Shown here: one piece after another, positions 35,110-43,751 of the stretch | How positions within the stretch are numbered: the first letter of the stretch is position 1 | How the letters are laid out: each line of letters begins with the position of its first letter | DNA from: an uncultured Ectothiorhodospiraceae bacterium | Lineage (GTDB): Bacteria > Pseudomonadota > Gammaproteobacteria > Nitrococcales > Nitrococcaceae | Direction of reading: 5' to 3' | DNA: 43,883 nt | NCBI GenBank assembly: GCA_913055565.1 | Contig: CAJXKP010000021.1 | Coordinates: forward strand, 1-43,883 | Position numbers and translations under genes: made by a program | Notes under the pieces: model-generated | What the model was told of the DNA's origin: nothing | The model's database searches: none | The model's input: the letters and a program-made list of their open reading frames with translations, nothing else

Positions 35110-37101
35110 TTGCTTTTAGTCCTCTTAGTAACCAAGCACGCGCCGAATTTCCAATCGGCGCCAAGGCTGTTACGTCAACTGCCGGGCGCGGTGAGAACGG
35201 GGCCCAGCCACACTGAGGTGGTCACTGTTATCCAGCAGTCGGCCATAACGGTGACCCCGGGCGCCAGCGTGGCACCTGCCCTGGCTGTCGAATGGCCCGA
35301 TGGCCAACAACAGCTTCTCTACGGTGAACCCGCTGAGCCGTCTAGATGGCATGCTGAGGATGGGCGTCAAAGAGCGTGGTCGTCCGAGGGGTCGCCTCAA
35401 CGGGGACAGCAGCCAACCGAACCCGTCCGTGACGCCTCTCGGAAGCCTGATGATAGCCAGGACCGCGCCCGCGAGCCTGAATCCACCCGCGATCTCTTCC
35501 GCTCCATTCTGAACAGCTCCCCAGTCGGGCTCGCCTTTCTCGACGACCAGCGCCGTATGCAACGGGTTAATCCAGCCCTTGAGGAGCTCTTAGGTTACTC
35601 GGCCGAGGAGCTTATGGGTCACGATACGCGCTTTCTCCACCGCGACGACTCGGAATTCGAGCGCATCGGGCGTGAGGCGCCCCCGATAACGGCCGCTGGT
35701 GGGGTCTACCGCACCGTAACGATCCTACAGCGCGGGGACGGTACTGCCATCACCGTTTCGTTGAAGGGACAGGCTGTGATCCCGTCCGGCGATCAGGGAT
35801 ACATCTGGGTGCTCCAGGACATTACCGCCCAGCGTGCTCGCGAGCGCACCCTCCAGACCTACCAAGCGGTGTTTGAGAGCTCGCGCGATGCTGTTCTGCT
35901 TACAGCTGAGAACGGTTACTTCCTAGATGCGAACCCGGCGGCGTTGGCGCTTTTCGAGGTACCGGATCGGGCTACGTTTACGCGCAACCACACACCGGCG
36001 AGCCTGTCGCCGCCTCATCAGCGCGATGGCCGGCTAACGGCGGCCGTTGCCAACGAGCGCATTCAACAGGCCCTGGAACAAGGCGAGGTTCTGTTCGAGT
36101 CTCAGAGCCAGAGTACAACGGGCCAAACCTTCCCCACGGAAATCCTTCTGAGCCGCGTTGACCTCGACGACGGTCCCATCCTTGAGGCCACTATTCGCGA
36201 CATCTCGGCGAAAAAGGCGGCCTTGGATGAGATCCGCCAGGCGCGAGATCGCGCCGAGACCTATTTCGAGGCGGTGCCGGTGATGCTCCTGATCCTGGAT
36301 ACGCATGGCCGAGTCAGCGCGATTAATCGGCGCGGTTGTGAGCTCCTTGGTCTGGAACGGGACGCCATCGTCGGAACGGACTGGTTTGCGCGCTTTGTCT
36401 CGGGTGAGGAGGGCGGTTGGCTGGCGAAGGTCCACCAGGCACTGCGCGAAGGCCGGGAGAAGGTTGCCGAGTACGTGGAGCACACGGTCATTAACGCGGT
36501 CGGCGAACGAAGGGTGGTTGCCTTCCGTAGTACGCTTCTGCGTGATGCGACGGGAGAGGTGGAAGGGCTCCTCGCCGCCGGCTCGGATGTCACCGACCAG
36601 CGCCAGGTGGAGGCCGCGCTGGAATATCGAGCCAGTCATGATCCGCTGACCGGCGTCTACAATCGACGCAAGATGACCGAGCTTCTTGACGGTGAGATCC
36701 GGCGGGCCCAGCGCTACGGTAGCGCCTTTAGCGTCATCCTGTTCGACATCGACCACTTCAAGGCGATCAACGATCATCACGGGCATGACATCGGCGATGC
36801 CGTGTTGCAGGAGTTGACTGCCGTCATCACGCGGCGCCTACGTGATGTGGACAGCCTGGCGCGTTGGGGCGGCGAAGAGTTTCTGCTCCTGCTCCCGGAG
36901 ACCGACCTGGCGGGTGCGCGCCGAGGTGCTGAGGATGTCAGGGCCCTCATTGCCGCCACCGATTTCACAGGTGTGGCGCGGGTAACCATCAGCCTGGGTG
37001 TCGCCGCTCTCGAAGTGGGTGAGGCCATGGAGGGGCTTCTCAAACGTGTCGACGATAGTGTGTATGCGGCGAAGACGGGCGGGCGAAACCGCGTCGTGTG
37101 A
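35110..37101 (+). CDS. Diguanylate cyclase with three PAS domains
   Basis: A protein of up to 663 residues that should make c-di-GMP from two GTP. After a variable N terminus come three PAS domains (about 125-240, 250-370 and 378-500), then a GGDEF domain starting ASHDPLTGVYNRR. The active loop is GGEEF (587-591). An inhibitory site RDVD (578-581) sits five residues before it, so product inhibition is expected. No transmembrane segment is clear; the first residues (MLLVLLV) are hydrophobic only if TTG 35110 is the start. GTG at 35191 or 35218 are alternatives, and none has a convincing ribosome site. Its position before the flagellar genes suits control of motility, but no EAL domain is nearby. 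Confidence 0.88.
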   Translation: MLLVLLVTKHAPNFQSAPRLLRQLPGAVRTGPSHTEVVTVIQQSAITVTPGASVAPALAVEWPDGQQQLLYGEPAEPSRWHAEDGRQRAWSSEGSPQRGQQPTEPVRDASRKPDDSQDRAREPESTRDLFRSILNSSPVGLAFLDDQRRMQRVNPALEELLGYSAEELMGHDTRFLHRDDSEFERIGREAPPITAAGGVYRTVTILQRGDGTAITVSLKGQAVIPSGDQGYIWVLQDITAQRARERTLQTYQAVFESSRDAVLLTAENGYFLDANPAALALFEVPDRATFTRNHTPASLSPPHQRDGRLTAAVANERIQQALEQGEVLFESQSQSTTGQTFPTEILLSRVDLDDGPILEATIRDISAKKAALDEIRQARDRAETYFEAVPVMLLILDTHGRVSAINRRGCELLGLERDAIVGTDWFARFVSGEEGGWLAKVHQALREGREKVAEYVEHTVINAVGERRVVAFRSTLLRDATGEVEGLLAAGSDVTDQRQVEAALEYRASHDPLTGVYNRRKMTELLDGEIRRAQRYGSAFSVILFDIDHFKAINDHHGHDIGDAVLQELTAVITRRLRDVDSLARWGGEEFLLLLPETDLAGARRGAEDVRALIAATDFTGVARVTISLGVAALEVGEAMEGLLKRVDDSVYAAKTGGRNRVV

Positions 37102-37826
37102 CCCGCATCAGGGGCAGCGCCACGAGTGATGATATCGAGGGCTGGGCGAATGGGGATAGGCTACAAGGCGACCATCCGGCGTTTGGTTGCCCTTGCCGGG
37201 CGCGGCGCGAGCGTGGCGCCGAGCGTGTCGCGATTTGAGCAGCCATCTCCCATTGCATACGTTCGCTGGACCTGGCTAAAGGGCCGCCCACGAGGTCTTC
37301 CTACGCCGCTGTAATTACCGCTAGGCGCAGGGCTTCTACGACGCGACGCCTATGGCGCCCGCCGACTTTAAGGCCTGGCTCGTCTGACCGTATCTGGCCT
37401 AAGGCGGGCCCCATGTATCGCCCAGAAAAGCAGCTCGCCAAGCGGGGGCGCCATGCCTGTCGCTTTACGCTGGGCAAAGACCGTGTCCGATAGCAGGCGA
37501 CGGATGGTTCCTGGTATCGGCCGCCGCAATTGGGCGCGACGCCTTAACGTCATGTAAGTCACACCACGCTTGGCCCTATTTTCCCGAGGGGCAGTGCCCA
37601 GGGGTGCCGCCGTCAATCACCTGGCGTGGGTAATGACAGGGCGCATCCGTTCCCCCAGGAGCCGAGGGCGTATGGGGACTCATCGTCTCCGAACGATGGT
37701 CGCTGAGGGCGGCTAATCTCAGTGGCTATCGCTGTCGCGGCTCGGCGCGACGATATGTCGTCGCCTCGGTTTCATGGGGCTTCGTTAACAACAGTAAAAA
37801 CAACGCGCTAAGCGATTTCCCTTATA
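37102..37826. other. Long stretch with no recognised gene
   Basis: About 725 bp separate the cyclase gene from the flhA promoter. Frames are short and broken. One piece near 37333-37386 reads GFYDATPMAPADFKAWLV and then stops, which looks like the end of a former gene; the frame is closed just before it. A minus-strand frame (37368-37616) has no features I know. A hairpin lies at 37747-37764. The region may be decayed coding DNA. Confidence 0.5.
37747..37764. other. Perfect 7-bp hairpin
   Basis: GCGACGA and TCGTCGC enclose the loop TATG. Only three T follow shortly after it on the plus strand, so terminator function is weakly supported. Confidence 0.3.
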
Positions 37827-37843
37827 TAGGCATCGTTCTTGCA
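37827..37843 (+). promoter_or_regulatory. Sigma54-type promoter of the flagellar operon
   Basis: TAGGCATCGTTCTTGCA has the obligatory GG (37829-37830) and GC (37841-37842) with exactly 10 nt between them, and fits TTGGCAYGNNNNTTGCA at most other positions. The start would be near 37854, about 80 nt before flhA. AT-rich DNA lies just upstream. In Pseudomonas flhA is under RpoN and FleQ, so the placement is sensible. Confidence 0.65.
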
Positions 37844-37935
37844 AGTCTCTGCATTGCGAGGCATCGCGACGGCGATTGGTCGCGCGTTGCGGTGCCGGGT
37901 GGCGCTGCTTTGACCTAGATCTCGAATACGGGGGC

Positions 37936-40050
37936 GTGTTGCCACAGGCATCTAGTATAGCTTTGCGACTGGCGGCGCCAGCGGCCGTTATCGGCGTGCT
38001 GTCCATGCTCGTTCTACCGCTGCCGCCCGTCATCCTGGATATGTTGTTTACCTTCAACATCGCGCTGTCGTTGGTGGTCCTGTTGGTCACGATTTACAGC
38101 CATAGCCCGCTTGACTTCTCGGTCTTCCCCACCATCCTCCTGGTCGCTACGATCTTCCGGCTGGCCCTGAACATCGCCTCAACGCGCGTCATCCTGATGA
38201 GCGGCCAGGAGGGGACGGACGCCGCGGGCAGTGTGATACAGGCCTTCGGGGATTTCGTCGCCGGCGGTAATTACGCGGTCGGTCTGGTCGTCTTTGCCAT
38301 CCTGATCATCATCAACTTCGTGGTCATTACCAAGGGCGCGGGCCGCGTATCCGAGGTCACCGCGCGTTTTACCCTGGATGCCATGCCGGGTAAACAGATG
38401 GCCATTGACGCGGATCTCAATGCCGGACTGATCGAGCCTGACGAGGCGCGTGAGCGCCGCGATCAGATCGGGCGCGAGGCCGATTTCTACGGTGCCATGG
38501 ATGGCGCGTCCAAGTTCGTACGTGGCGATGCCATCGCGGGCGTCCTCATCCTGGTTATCAACATCCTAGGTGGCCTGGTCATCGGCATGCTGCAATACGG
38601 CATGGGGCTGAGTGAGGCGGTTCAGCGCTACACCCTGTTAACCATTGGCGATGGGCTCGTGGCCCAAGTGCCCTCCATCGCGCTGGCCAGTGCGACCGCG
38701 ATCATCATCACGAGGGTCTCCAAGGCCCGCACCATGGGCTCTCAGATCTTTGAGCAGATGCTCGCCCAACCACGCCCCTTGTTCGTCACCGCCGCGGTCA
38801 TAGGGTTCCTGGGACTCTTCCCGGCCATGCCGAATGCGGTGTTCTTGATGCTGGCGGGCGGCATCGCCGCTATCGCCTACATGCTGCAGAACCTGTCGCA
38901 GGAGCCGGACGCGGAGGAGACCTCGCTTGCCGAGGCCGACACCACAGCAAACCAGCCGTCGCAAGAGCTCGGGGCCGATGCCATTGGGAGCGTGGATATC
39001 ATTGGCCTCGAGGTTGGGCATCGCCTGATCCCGCTGGTCGACCGCGATCAGGGGGGTCAGCTAATGGATCGCGTCAAGGGGGTGCGTAGTAAGCTCTCCG
39101 GCGAGCTTGGTTTCCTGGTTCAATCGGTCCATATCCGGGATAACCTCGAGCTCCAGCCGGACGCCTACCGGATTAGCATCAATGGGGTTCACACCGGCAG
39201 CGGCAATGCCCATCCGGAGCGCGAGCTGGCCATTAATCCGGGCCAGGCCGCGGGCCGACTCGAGGGTACGGCAACGCGGGACCCGGCCTTCGGCATGGAG
39301 GCGGTATGGATCGATCCGACTCAGCGCGAGCAGGCGCAGTCGCTGGGCTATACCGTCGTTGACTCCAGTACGGTAATCGCGACGCATCTGTCGCAACAGA
39401 TCCAGGCTCATTCCCACGAGTTGCTGACTCATGAGGCGACGCAGCAGCTCATCGACCGGCTCAAGGAGTCGCTGCCGCGCCTGGCGGAGAATCTGACTCC
39501 GAGCACCGTTCCGCTGGCCACGGTGGCTAAGGTGTTACAGAACCTCCTGGCCGAGGGTATTCCCATTCGCGACTTCCGTCGCATCGCGGAGACACTCGTC
39601 GAGCATGGCGGCCGCACCCAGGACCCAGCGCAGTTGACACAGGCCGTGCGTGAGGCGCTGGGACGATTCATCGTACAGCACATTAGCGGCAGCGAGCAGG
39701 AGGTATCCCTGGTGACATTCGATCCGTCCGTGGAACGGATGCTGAATCAGTCGTTAAGCGGTTCGGGGGAGGGCGCTGGCATCGGGCTGGAGCCTGGGTT
39801 GGCCGAACGCATTCAGAAGTCGCTGCGAGAGACAGTGGAACGGCTCCAGGTCCAGGATCGTTCGCCAATCCTGGTGGTTCCCCCCGAGATACGCATGGCC
39901 CTAGCGCGGTGGCTGAGGTCCCTTGTCTCGGGGATCCATGTCCTGTCCTACAACGAAATACCCGACGACCGGCAAATCCGCATCGTCGCTACGATCGGAG
40001 GCGATGAGGGCGAATCCCAGGCCGCATCACGAGGGAGCGCAACAGCATGA
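37936..40050 (+). CDS. flhA: Flagellar biosynthesis protein FlhA
   Basis: The core membrane component of the flagellar type III export gate, 704 residues. About eight N-terminal helices carry family marks such as LDMLFTFNIALS, TRVILMSG and VVITKGAGRVSEV, followed by the FHIPEP region (KQMAIDADLNAGLI, EADFYGAMDGASKFVRGDAIAG). The large C-terminal cytoplasmic domain binds export chaperones. The start is probably GTG 37936 after a G-rich site, or TTG 37939; a frame open to 37876 adds Cys-rich sequence not typical of FlhA. It is the first gene after the sigma54 promoter. flhB is not adjacent. Confidence 0.95.
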   Translation: MLPQASSIALRLAAPAAVIGVLSMLVLPLPPVILDMLFTFNIALSLVVLLVTIYSHSPLDFSVFPTILLVATIFRLALNIASTRVILMSGQEGTDAAGSVIQAFGDFVAGGNYAVGLVVFAILIIINFVVITKGAGRVSEVTARFTLDAMPGKQMAIDADLNAGLIEPDEARERRDQIGREADFYGAMDGASKFVRGDAIAGVLILVINILGGLVIGMLQYGMGLSEAVQRYTLLTIGDGLVAQVPSIALASATAIIITRVSKARTMGSQIFEQMLAQPRPLFVTAAVIGFLGLFPAMPNAVFLMLAGGIAAIAYMLQNLSQEPDAEETSLAEADTTANQPSQELGADAIGSVDIIGLEVGHRLIPLVDRDQGGQLMDRVKGVRSKLSGELGFLVQSVHIRDNLELQPDAYRISINGVHTGSGNAHPERELAINPGQAAGRLEGTATRDPAFGMEAVWIDPTQREQAQSLGYTVVDSSTVIATHLSQQIQAHSHELLTHEATQQLIDRLKESLPRLAENLTPSTVPLATVAKVLQNLLAEGIPIRDFRRIAETLVEHGGRTQDPAQLTQAVREALGRFIVQHISGSEQEVSLVTFDPSVERMLNQSLSGSGEGAGIGLEPGLAERIQKSLRETVERLQVQDRSPILVVPPEIRMALARWLRSLVSGIHVLSYNEIPDDRQIRIVATIGGDEGESQAASRGSATA

Positions 40051-41312
40051 AGATCAAACGCTTTCAGGCGCGCGACATGCGCGACGCGATTCGGACGGTG
40101 CGCGACGAGTTCGGCCCGGACGCGGTCATCCTGTCGAACCGCCAGATCAAGGGCGGCATCGAGGTGGTATCGGCGATCGACTTCGACGAGGATGCCATCC
40201 GGTCCTTGGCCACCCAGTGGGAGTCGCAGGGCGATGCCAGCGCGTCCAATTCCCCGACTAGCGATACCGGTCAGGCGCAGCCCACCGCCGAGGCGGCGGT
40301 AGAGGCCAAGCCGGCGTCCAGCCGGGATGCCGTGCCTGATGATATGAGGCGCCGATCGGCGGCACCGGCGCATGTCGCCGAAGACGATCCCACCATCATG
40401 GCCGTACGACGCGAGCTGGAATCGATGCGTGGCTTATTGCAGCGGGAGCTGGCGACGTTCGCACGCAAGGAGTATGGGCGTCGCTCGCCAGTGCGAGCGC
40501 GCACCATGGAGCGGCTTCAGCGTCTAGGCCTAAGCGATGCCTTGTGCGAGCAGGTGGTTCGGGGGCTGCAACAGGCCGATAGCGAGGAGCAGGCGTGGCG
40601 AGAGAGCCTGGCGCATCTCGGCAATCGCATTCGTATAGCGGACTTCAATCCCATGCATGCCAGCGGCACGCTCGCCTTAGTGGGCCCCAGTGGCAGTGGC
40701 AAGACGACCGTGGCCGCGCGCATTGCCAGCGCTGTCGCCGCCCGACACGGCAGTGACGCGGTCGCCATGGTGGCGCTGGATGCTGAGGGCAAAGCGGTGC
40801 AGTCACCGCTGATGGGCATTGGCCAGCGCCTCGGTTTACCCACCTGTATGGCGTCCTCCGTCGAGCGGCTGCGCCAGACTCTGGCGTCGTTGGTGGGGAG
40901 GCGCCTCGTGCTGGTCGATACCCCGGGGATGGCACGAAGCAATGATGGCAGCGGCCTGTGCTACGATGAACTCGTCGCGATGCAGGGTCTCAGGCATCTT
41001 GTGGTGGTGGCTGCGAATACCCAATACGACGATCTGCGGTCGGCGCTGCGGGGTTTCGCCGGTCGGGATCGCGTTGGTTGCGTCATGACCAAGCTCGATG
41101 AGGCGTCCGTCTTCGGTAGCGCCCTGTCCGCCGCCATCGAGGAAGATGCCGATATTGCCGCGGTGGCTGCAGCACGCGATATCGAGACGGGCTTCTACCG
41201 CCCGAGTGTGGCTAAGCTAGTGGCTCGGGTGGTGCATTCGGCGCGCCAGCGACAGGCCCGGACTCGTAACGATGCCCAAGTCACCGAATCGGAGGTCCCC
41301 CATGCCCAGTGA
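40047..41312 (+). CDS. flhF: Flagellar SRP-like GTPase FlhF, divergent
   Basis: A protein of 421 residues with a basic N-terminal B region (MKIKRFQARDMRDAIRTVRD), an NG domain with Walker A GPSGSGKTT (213-221), G3 as VDTPGM and G4 as TKLDEAS. FlhF sets the polar position and number of flagella. Where other FlhF proteins have DTFRIGAQEQL (nucleotide loop with the catalytic Arg and Gln), this one has DAEGKAVQSPL (245-255), so Arg, Glu and Gln are lost. GTP hydrolysis or dimer formation may be altered. The start overlaps the flhA stop by 4 nt (ATGA). flhG follows with overlap. Confidence 0.92.
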   Translation: MKIKRFQARDMRDAIRTVRDEFGPDAVILSNRQIKGGIEVVSAIDFDEDAIRSLATQWESQGDASASNSPTSDTGQAQPTAEAAVEAKPASSRDAVPDDMRRRSAAPAHVAEDDPTIMAVRRELESMRGLLQRELATFARKEYGRRSPVRARTMERLQRLGLSDALCEQVVRGLQQADSEEQAWRESLAHLGNRIRIADFNPMHASGTLALVGPSGSGKTTVAARIASAVAARHGSDAVAMVALDAEGKAVQSPLMGIGQRLGLPTCMASSVERLRQTLASLVGRRLVLVDTPGMARSNDGSGLCYDELVAMQGLRHLVVVAANTQYDDLRSALRGFAGRDRVGCVMTKLDEASVFGSALSAAIEEDADIAAVAAARDIETGFYRPSVAKLVARVVHSARQRQARTRNDAQVTESEVPHAQ

Positions 41313-42150
41313 CTCGCACGCCGGTGAGCATGTCGCCGATGGCAGTCGACCCATTCGGACGATCGCGGTCTGCAGTGGTAAGGGCGGTGTCGGCAAGACG
41401 AACGTATCGGTCAATCTAGCGATGGCTCTATCCGCCCAGGGTGATCGGGTGGCGCTACTGGATGCGGATCTGGCCATGGCGAACGTCGATGTCCTGCTAG
41501 GTCTGCAGCAGACGGCAAATCTCTCGCATGTGATCGCTGGCGAGCGCGAGCTTGATGACATCGTCACGGCGGTCCCCCAAGGTCTGCGTGTAATTCCCGC
41601 CGCTTCCGGCGTAGCCGCTTTGGCTGGCTTGAGTACCGCCGAGCATGCCGGGCTGATCAATGCCTTCAACGACCTGAGCCTCGGTATTGACACCATGGTG
41701 GTCGATATCGCCGCCGGTATATCAGGGACAGTAACCGCGTTTGCCGGCGCCACCCAGGAGGTTGTGGTCGTGGTCTGCGATGAGCCGGCTTCCATGACGG
41801 ACGCCTATGCCCTTATCAAGGTGCTGTCGCGGGATCATGGTGTGTCGCGCTTTCGGATCCTGGCCAATATGGTGGCTGATGAGCAACAGGGTTATGACCT
41901 GTATCGGCGGCTCACGCTGATCTGCGAACGCTTCCTGGAAGTGGCCGTGTTATACATGGGTGCCGTGCCGAGGGATCCGTACGTCCACAAGGCGGTCCAA
42001 CGCCAAACCGCTGTCGTCGATGCCTACCCGCGGAGTAGGGCGGCCCGCGCGTTCGATCGCCTGGCCCAAGATGTCCAGGAATGGCCCTCACCCGATGGCG
42101 CTAGCGGCCGCATCGAGTTCTTTCTTGACCGCCTGGTTGAGGCGAGCTGA
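41302..42150 (+). CDS. flhG: MinD-like ATPase FlhG/FleN
   Basis: A ParA/MinD-type ATPase of 282 residues that limits flagellar number and in Pseudomonas antagonises FleQ. The deviant Walker A is GKGGVGKT (26-33). Other marks are LLDADLAMANVDVLLGL, VVDIAAGISG and CDEPASMTDAYALIK. A C-terminal amphipathic stretch (IEFFLDRLVEA) suits membrane binding. The DQAxxLR activator helix known from some FlhG proteins is absent at the N terminus. ATG 41302 has GGAGG upstream and overlaps flhF by 11 nt; ATG 41272 is an alternative with no ribosome site. Confidence 0.94.
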   Translation: MPSDSHAGEHVADGSRPIRTIAVCSGKGGVGKTNVSVNLAMALSAQGDRVALLDADLAMANVDVLLGLQQTANLSHVIAGERELDDIVTAVPQGLRVIPAASGVAALAGLSTAEHAGLINAFNDLSLGIDTMVVDIAAGISGTVTAFAGATQEVVVVVCDEPASMTDAYALIKVLSRDHGVSRFRILANMVADEQQGYDLYRRLTLICERFLEVAVLYMGAVPRDPYVHKAVQRQTAVVDAYPRSRAARAFDRLAQDVQEWPSPDGASGRIEFFLDRLVEAS

Positions 42151-42158
42151 CAACGGCC

Positions 42159-42899
42159 ATGACGAGTCAGGATGGGCCCAGGGTCTACGCGGAGGTCGCG
42201 AATTACGCGCCTCCCGCCTCAGAGGATGAGCTCGTCGAGCAATACGCCCCGCTTGTCAAGCGCCAGGCTTACCATCTCGCCGCGCGGCTTCCTGAAACGG
42301 TGCAGATCGACGATCTCATACAGGCCGGCATGATTGGGTTGCTGGAAGCCGCGCGGCGCTATCGATCCGACGGGGGGGCACGTTTCGAGACCTATGCCAC
42401 GACGCGGGTTAGGGGCGCCATGGTGGATGCCCTGCGTCCGTCGGACTGGACGCCACGCTCAGTTAATCGCCGGGCCCGCGAGATGACCGGGGCGGTGCAG
42501 CGAGTCGAGCATCGACTTGGGCGCTCGGCGAGCGATGCGGAGATCATGGCGGAAATGGGCGTCGACGCCGACACCTACCACGAGCTAGTTCGAGACATTA
42601 CGACGGCGCGCGTGCTCAGCCTGGACGAGGTAATAGATGACGGCCAAGCCGCGGGCCAGCCGGTTACGACGGATACCCCCGAATCACAGACCGCCCAACA
42701 GGATGTGCGGCGACGCATCGCTGACGCCATTCACTCGTTGCCAGAGCGCGAACAACAGATCCTCGCGCTGTACTACGACGAGGAGCTGAATCTGCGTGAG
42801 ATCGGCCAGGTCCTCGATGTCACAGAATCTCGCGTGTCGCAAATCCATGGCCGGGCTTTGGTTCGGCTACGGGCTCGCGTAATGGATGAGGGTCATTAA
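42159..42899 (+). CDS. fliA: Flagellar sigma factor FliA (sigma28)
   Basis: An RNA polymerase sigma factor of 246 residues for late flagellar and chemotaxis genes. Region 2 has YAPLVKRQAYHLAARLP, IDDLIQAGMIGLLEAA and RFETYATTRVRGAMVD; region 3 has RSVNRRAREM; region 4 has LPEREQQILALYY, LNLREIGQVLDVTESRVSQIH. It begins 8 bp after flhG, so it belongs to the same operon. FlgM, its anti-sigma factor, is not in the window. The ribosome site is weak. Confidence 0.96.
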   Translation: MTSQDGPRVYAEVANYAPPASEDELVEQYAPLVKRQAYHLAARLPETVQIDDLIQAGMIGLLEAARRYRSDGGARFETYATTRVRGAMVDALRPSDWTPRSVNRRAREMTGAVQRVEHRLGRSASDAEIMAEMGVDADTYHELVRDITTARVLSLDEVIDDGQAAGQPVTTDTPESQTAQQDVRRRIADAIHSLPEREQQILALYYDEELNLREIGQVLDVTESRVSQIHGRALVRLRARVMDEGH

Positions 42900-43007
42900 T
42901 TTGTTCGTTGGGCGCTGCCGGGCGTGTATCGATAGCATTGACGACGCGTCGTACGGCCACGGCAATGCGTCCATTCGCCGACCCGATCGCCTTGGAGGCA
43001 ATCGTCG

Positions 43008-43751
43008 ATGATCGATACGCAGACGCTACTGGGACTGCTCATCGGCGTAATCGCGGTGGTGGGTGGCATGTGGCTCGAAGGCGGCGATCCCACGGCACTG
43101 GCGCATCGTGGGGCGTTCCTTATTGTCGCTGGCGGCACCCTCGCTGCGATCTTGCTACAAACGCCGGGCCAGGTCTCCTTGCGCGCGCTGCGCATGCTGG
43201 TCTGGCTGATTAGGCCGCCGCGGCGCGATGCACGCCCCCTGGTGGCGCGCGTAGTGGGTTGGAATCGTCTGGTCCATCGCGATGGGCGTCTGGCCCTGGA
43301 ACGGCTAGCAGATGCCGAGAACGATTCGCTTACGCGCAATGGGCTGTTGATGCTGGTCGACGGCTGCAGCGAGAGCGCCGTACGCAGCGCTCTGGAGACC
43401 CAGCTCTCGGTCCGCGAGGACGAGCAGCTACGCGCCGCGCGGGTCTTCGAATCTGCCGGCGGCTATGCGCCCACCATCGGCATACTAGGCGCCGTGCTCG
43501 GGCTCATACAGGTCATGGGCAATCTAGATGACCCCCAGGGGCTGGGGGCAGGGATCGCTGTCGCCTTTGTCGCCACGGTGTATGGCCTCGCCGCCGCTAA
43601 TCTCGTTTTGCTACCGCTCGCTAATAAGCTGAAATACCATGTCGAGCGGGACGTTAAACGCCAGGAGCTGCTGATCGACGGCCTAACGGGTATCGCGGCA
43701 AATAAGGGCTCCCGAGAGTTGGAATACCAGCTCAATGGCCACATCGAGTAG
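43008..43751 (+). CDS. Flagellar motor stator protein, MotA/MotC/PomA family
   Basis: An integral membrane stator subunit of 247 residues. It has four helices (about 3-20, 33-51, 148-168, 178-200), a cytoplasmic loop between the second and third, and the family marks GGYAPTIGILGAVLGLIQVM and GIAVAFVATVYGLAAANLVLLP. The length is that of the short MotC/PomA branch, not the 290-residue MotA. GGAGG lies 9 nt before ATG 43008. It follows fliA after 108 bp, in which TTGACG (about 42939) is the only promoter-like element and no clear sigma28 site is seen. It overlaps the next gene by 17 nt. Confidence 0.93.
   Translation: MIDTQTLLGLLIGVIAVVGGMWLEGGDPTALAHRGAFLIVAGGTLAAILLQTPGQVSLRALRMLVWLIRPPRRDARPLVARVVGWNRLVHRDGRLALERLADAENDSLTRNGLLMLVDGCSESAVRSALETQLSVREDEQLRAARVFESAGGYAPTIGILGAVLGLIQVMGNLDDPQGLGAGIAVAFVATVYGLAAANLVLLPLANKLKYHVERDVKRQELLIDGLTGIAANKGSRELEYQLNGHIE

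Noticed and set aside
37368-37616. Minus-strand ORF of 82 codons
   Set aside because: No ribosome site, no recognised motif, and basic composition typical of chance frames in GC-rich DNA.
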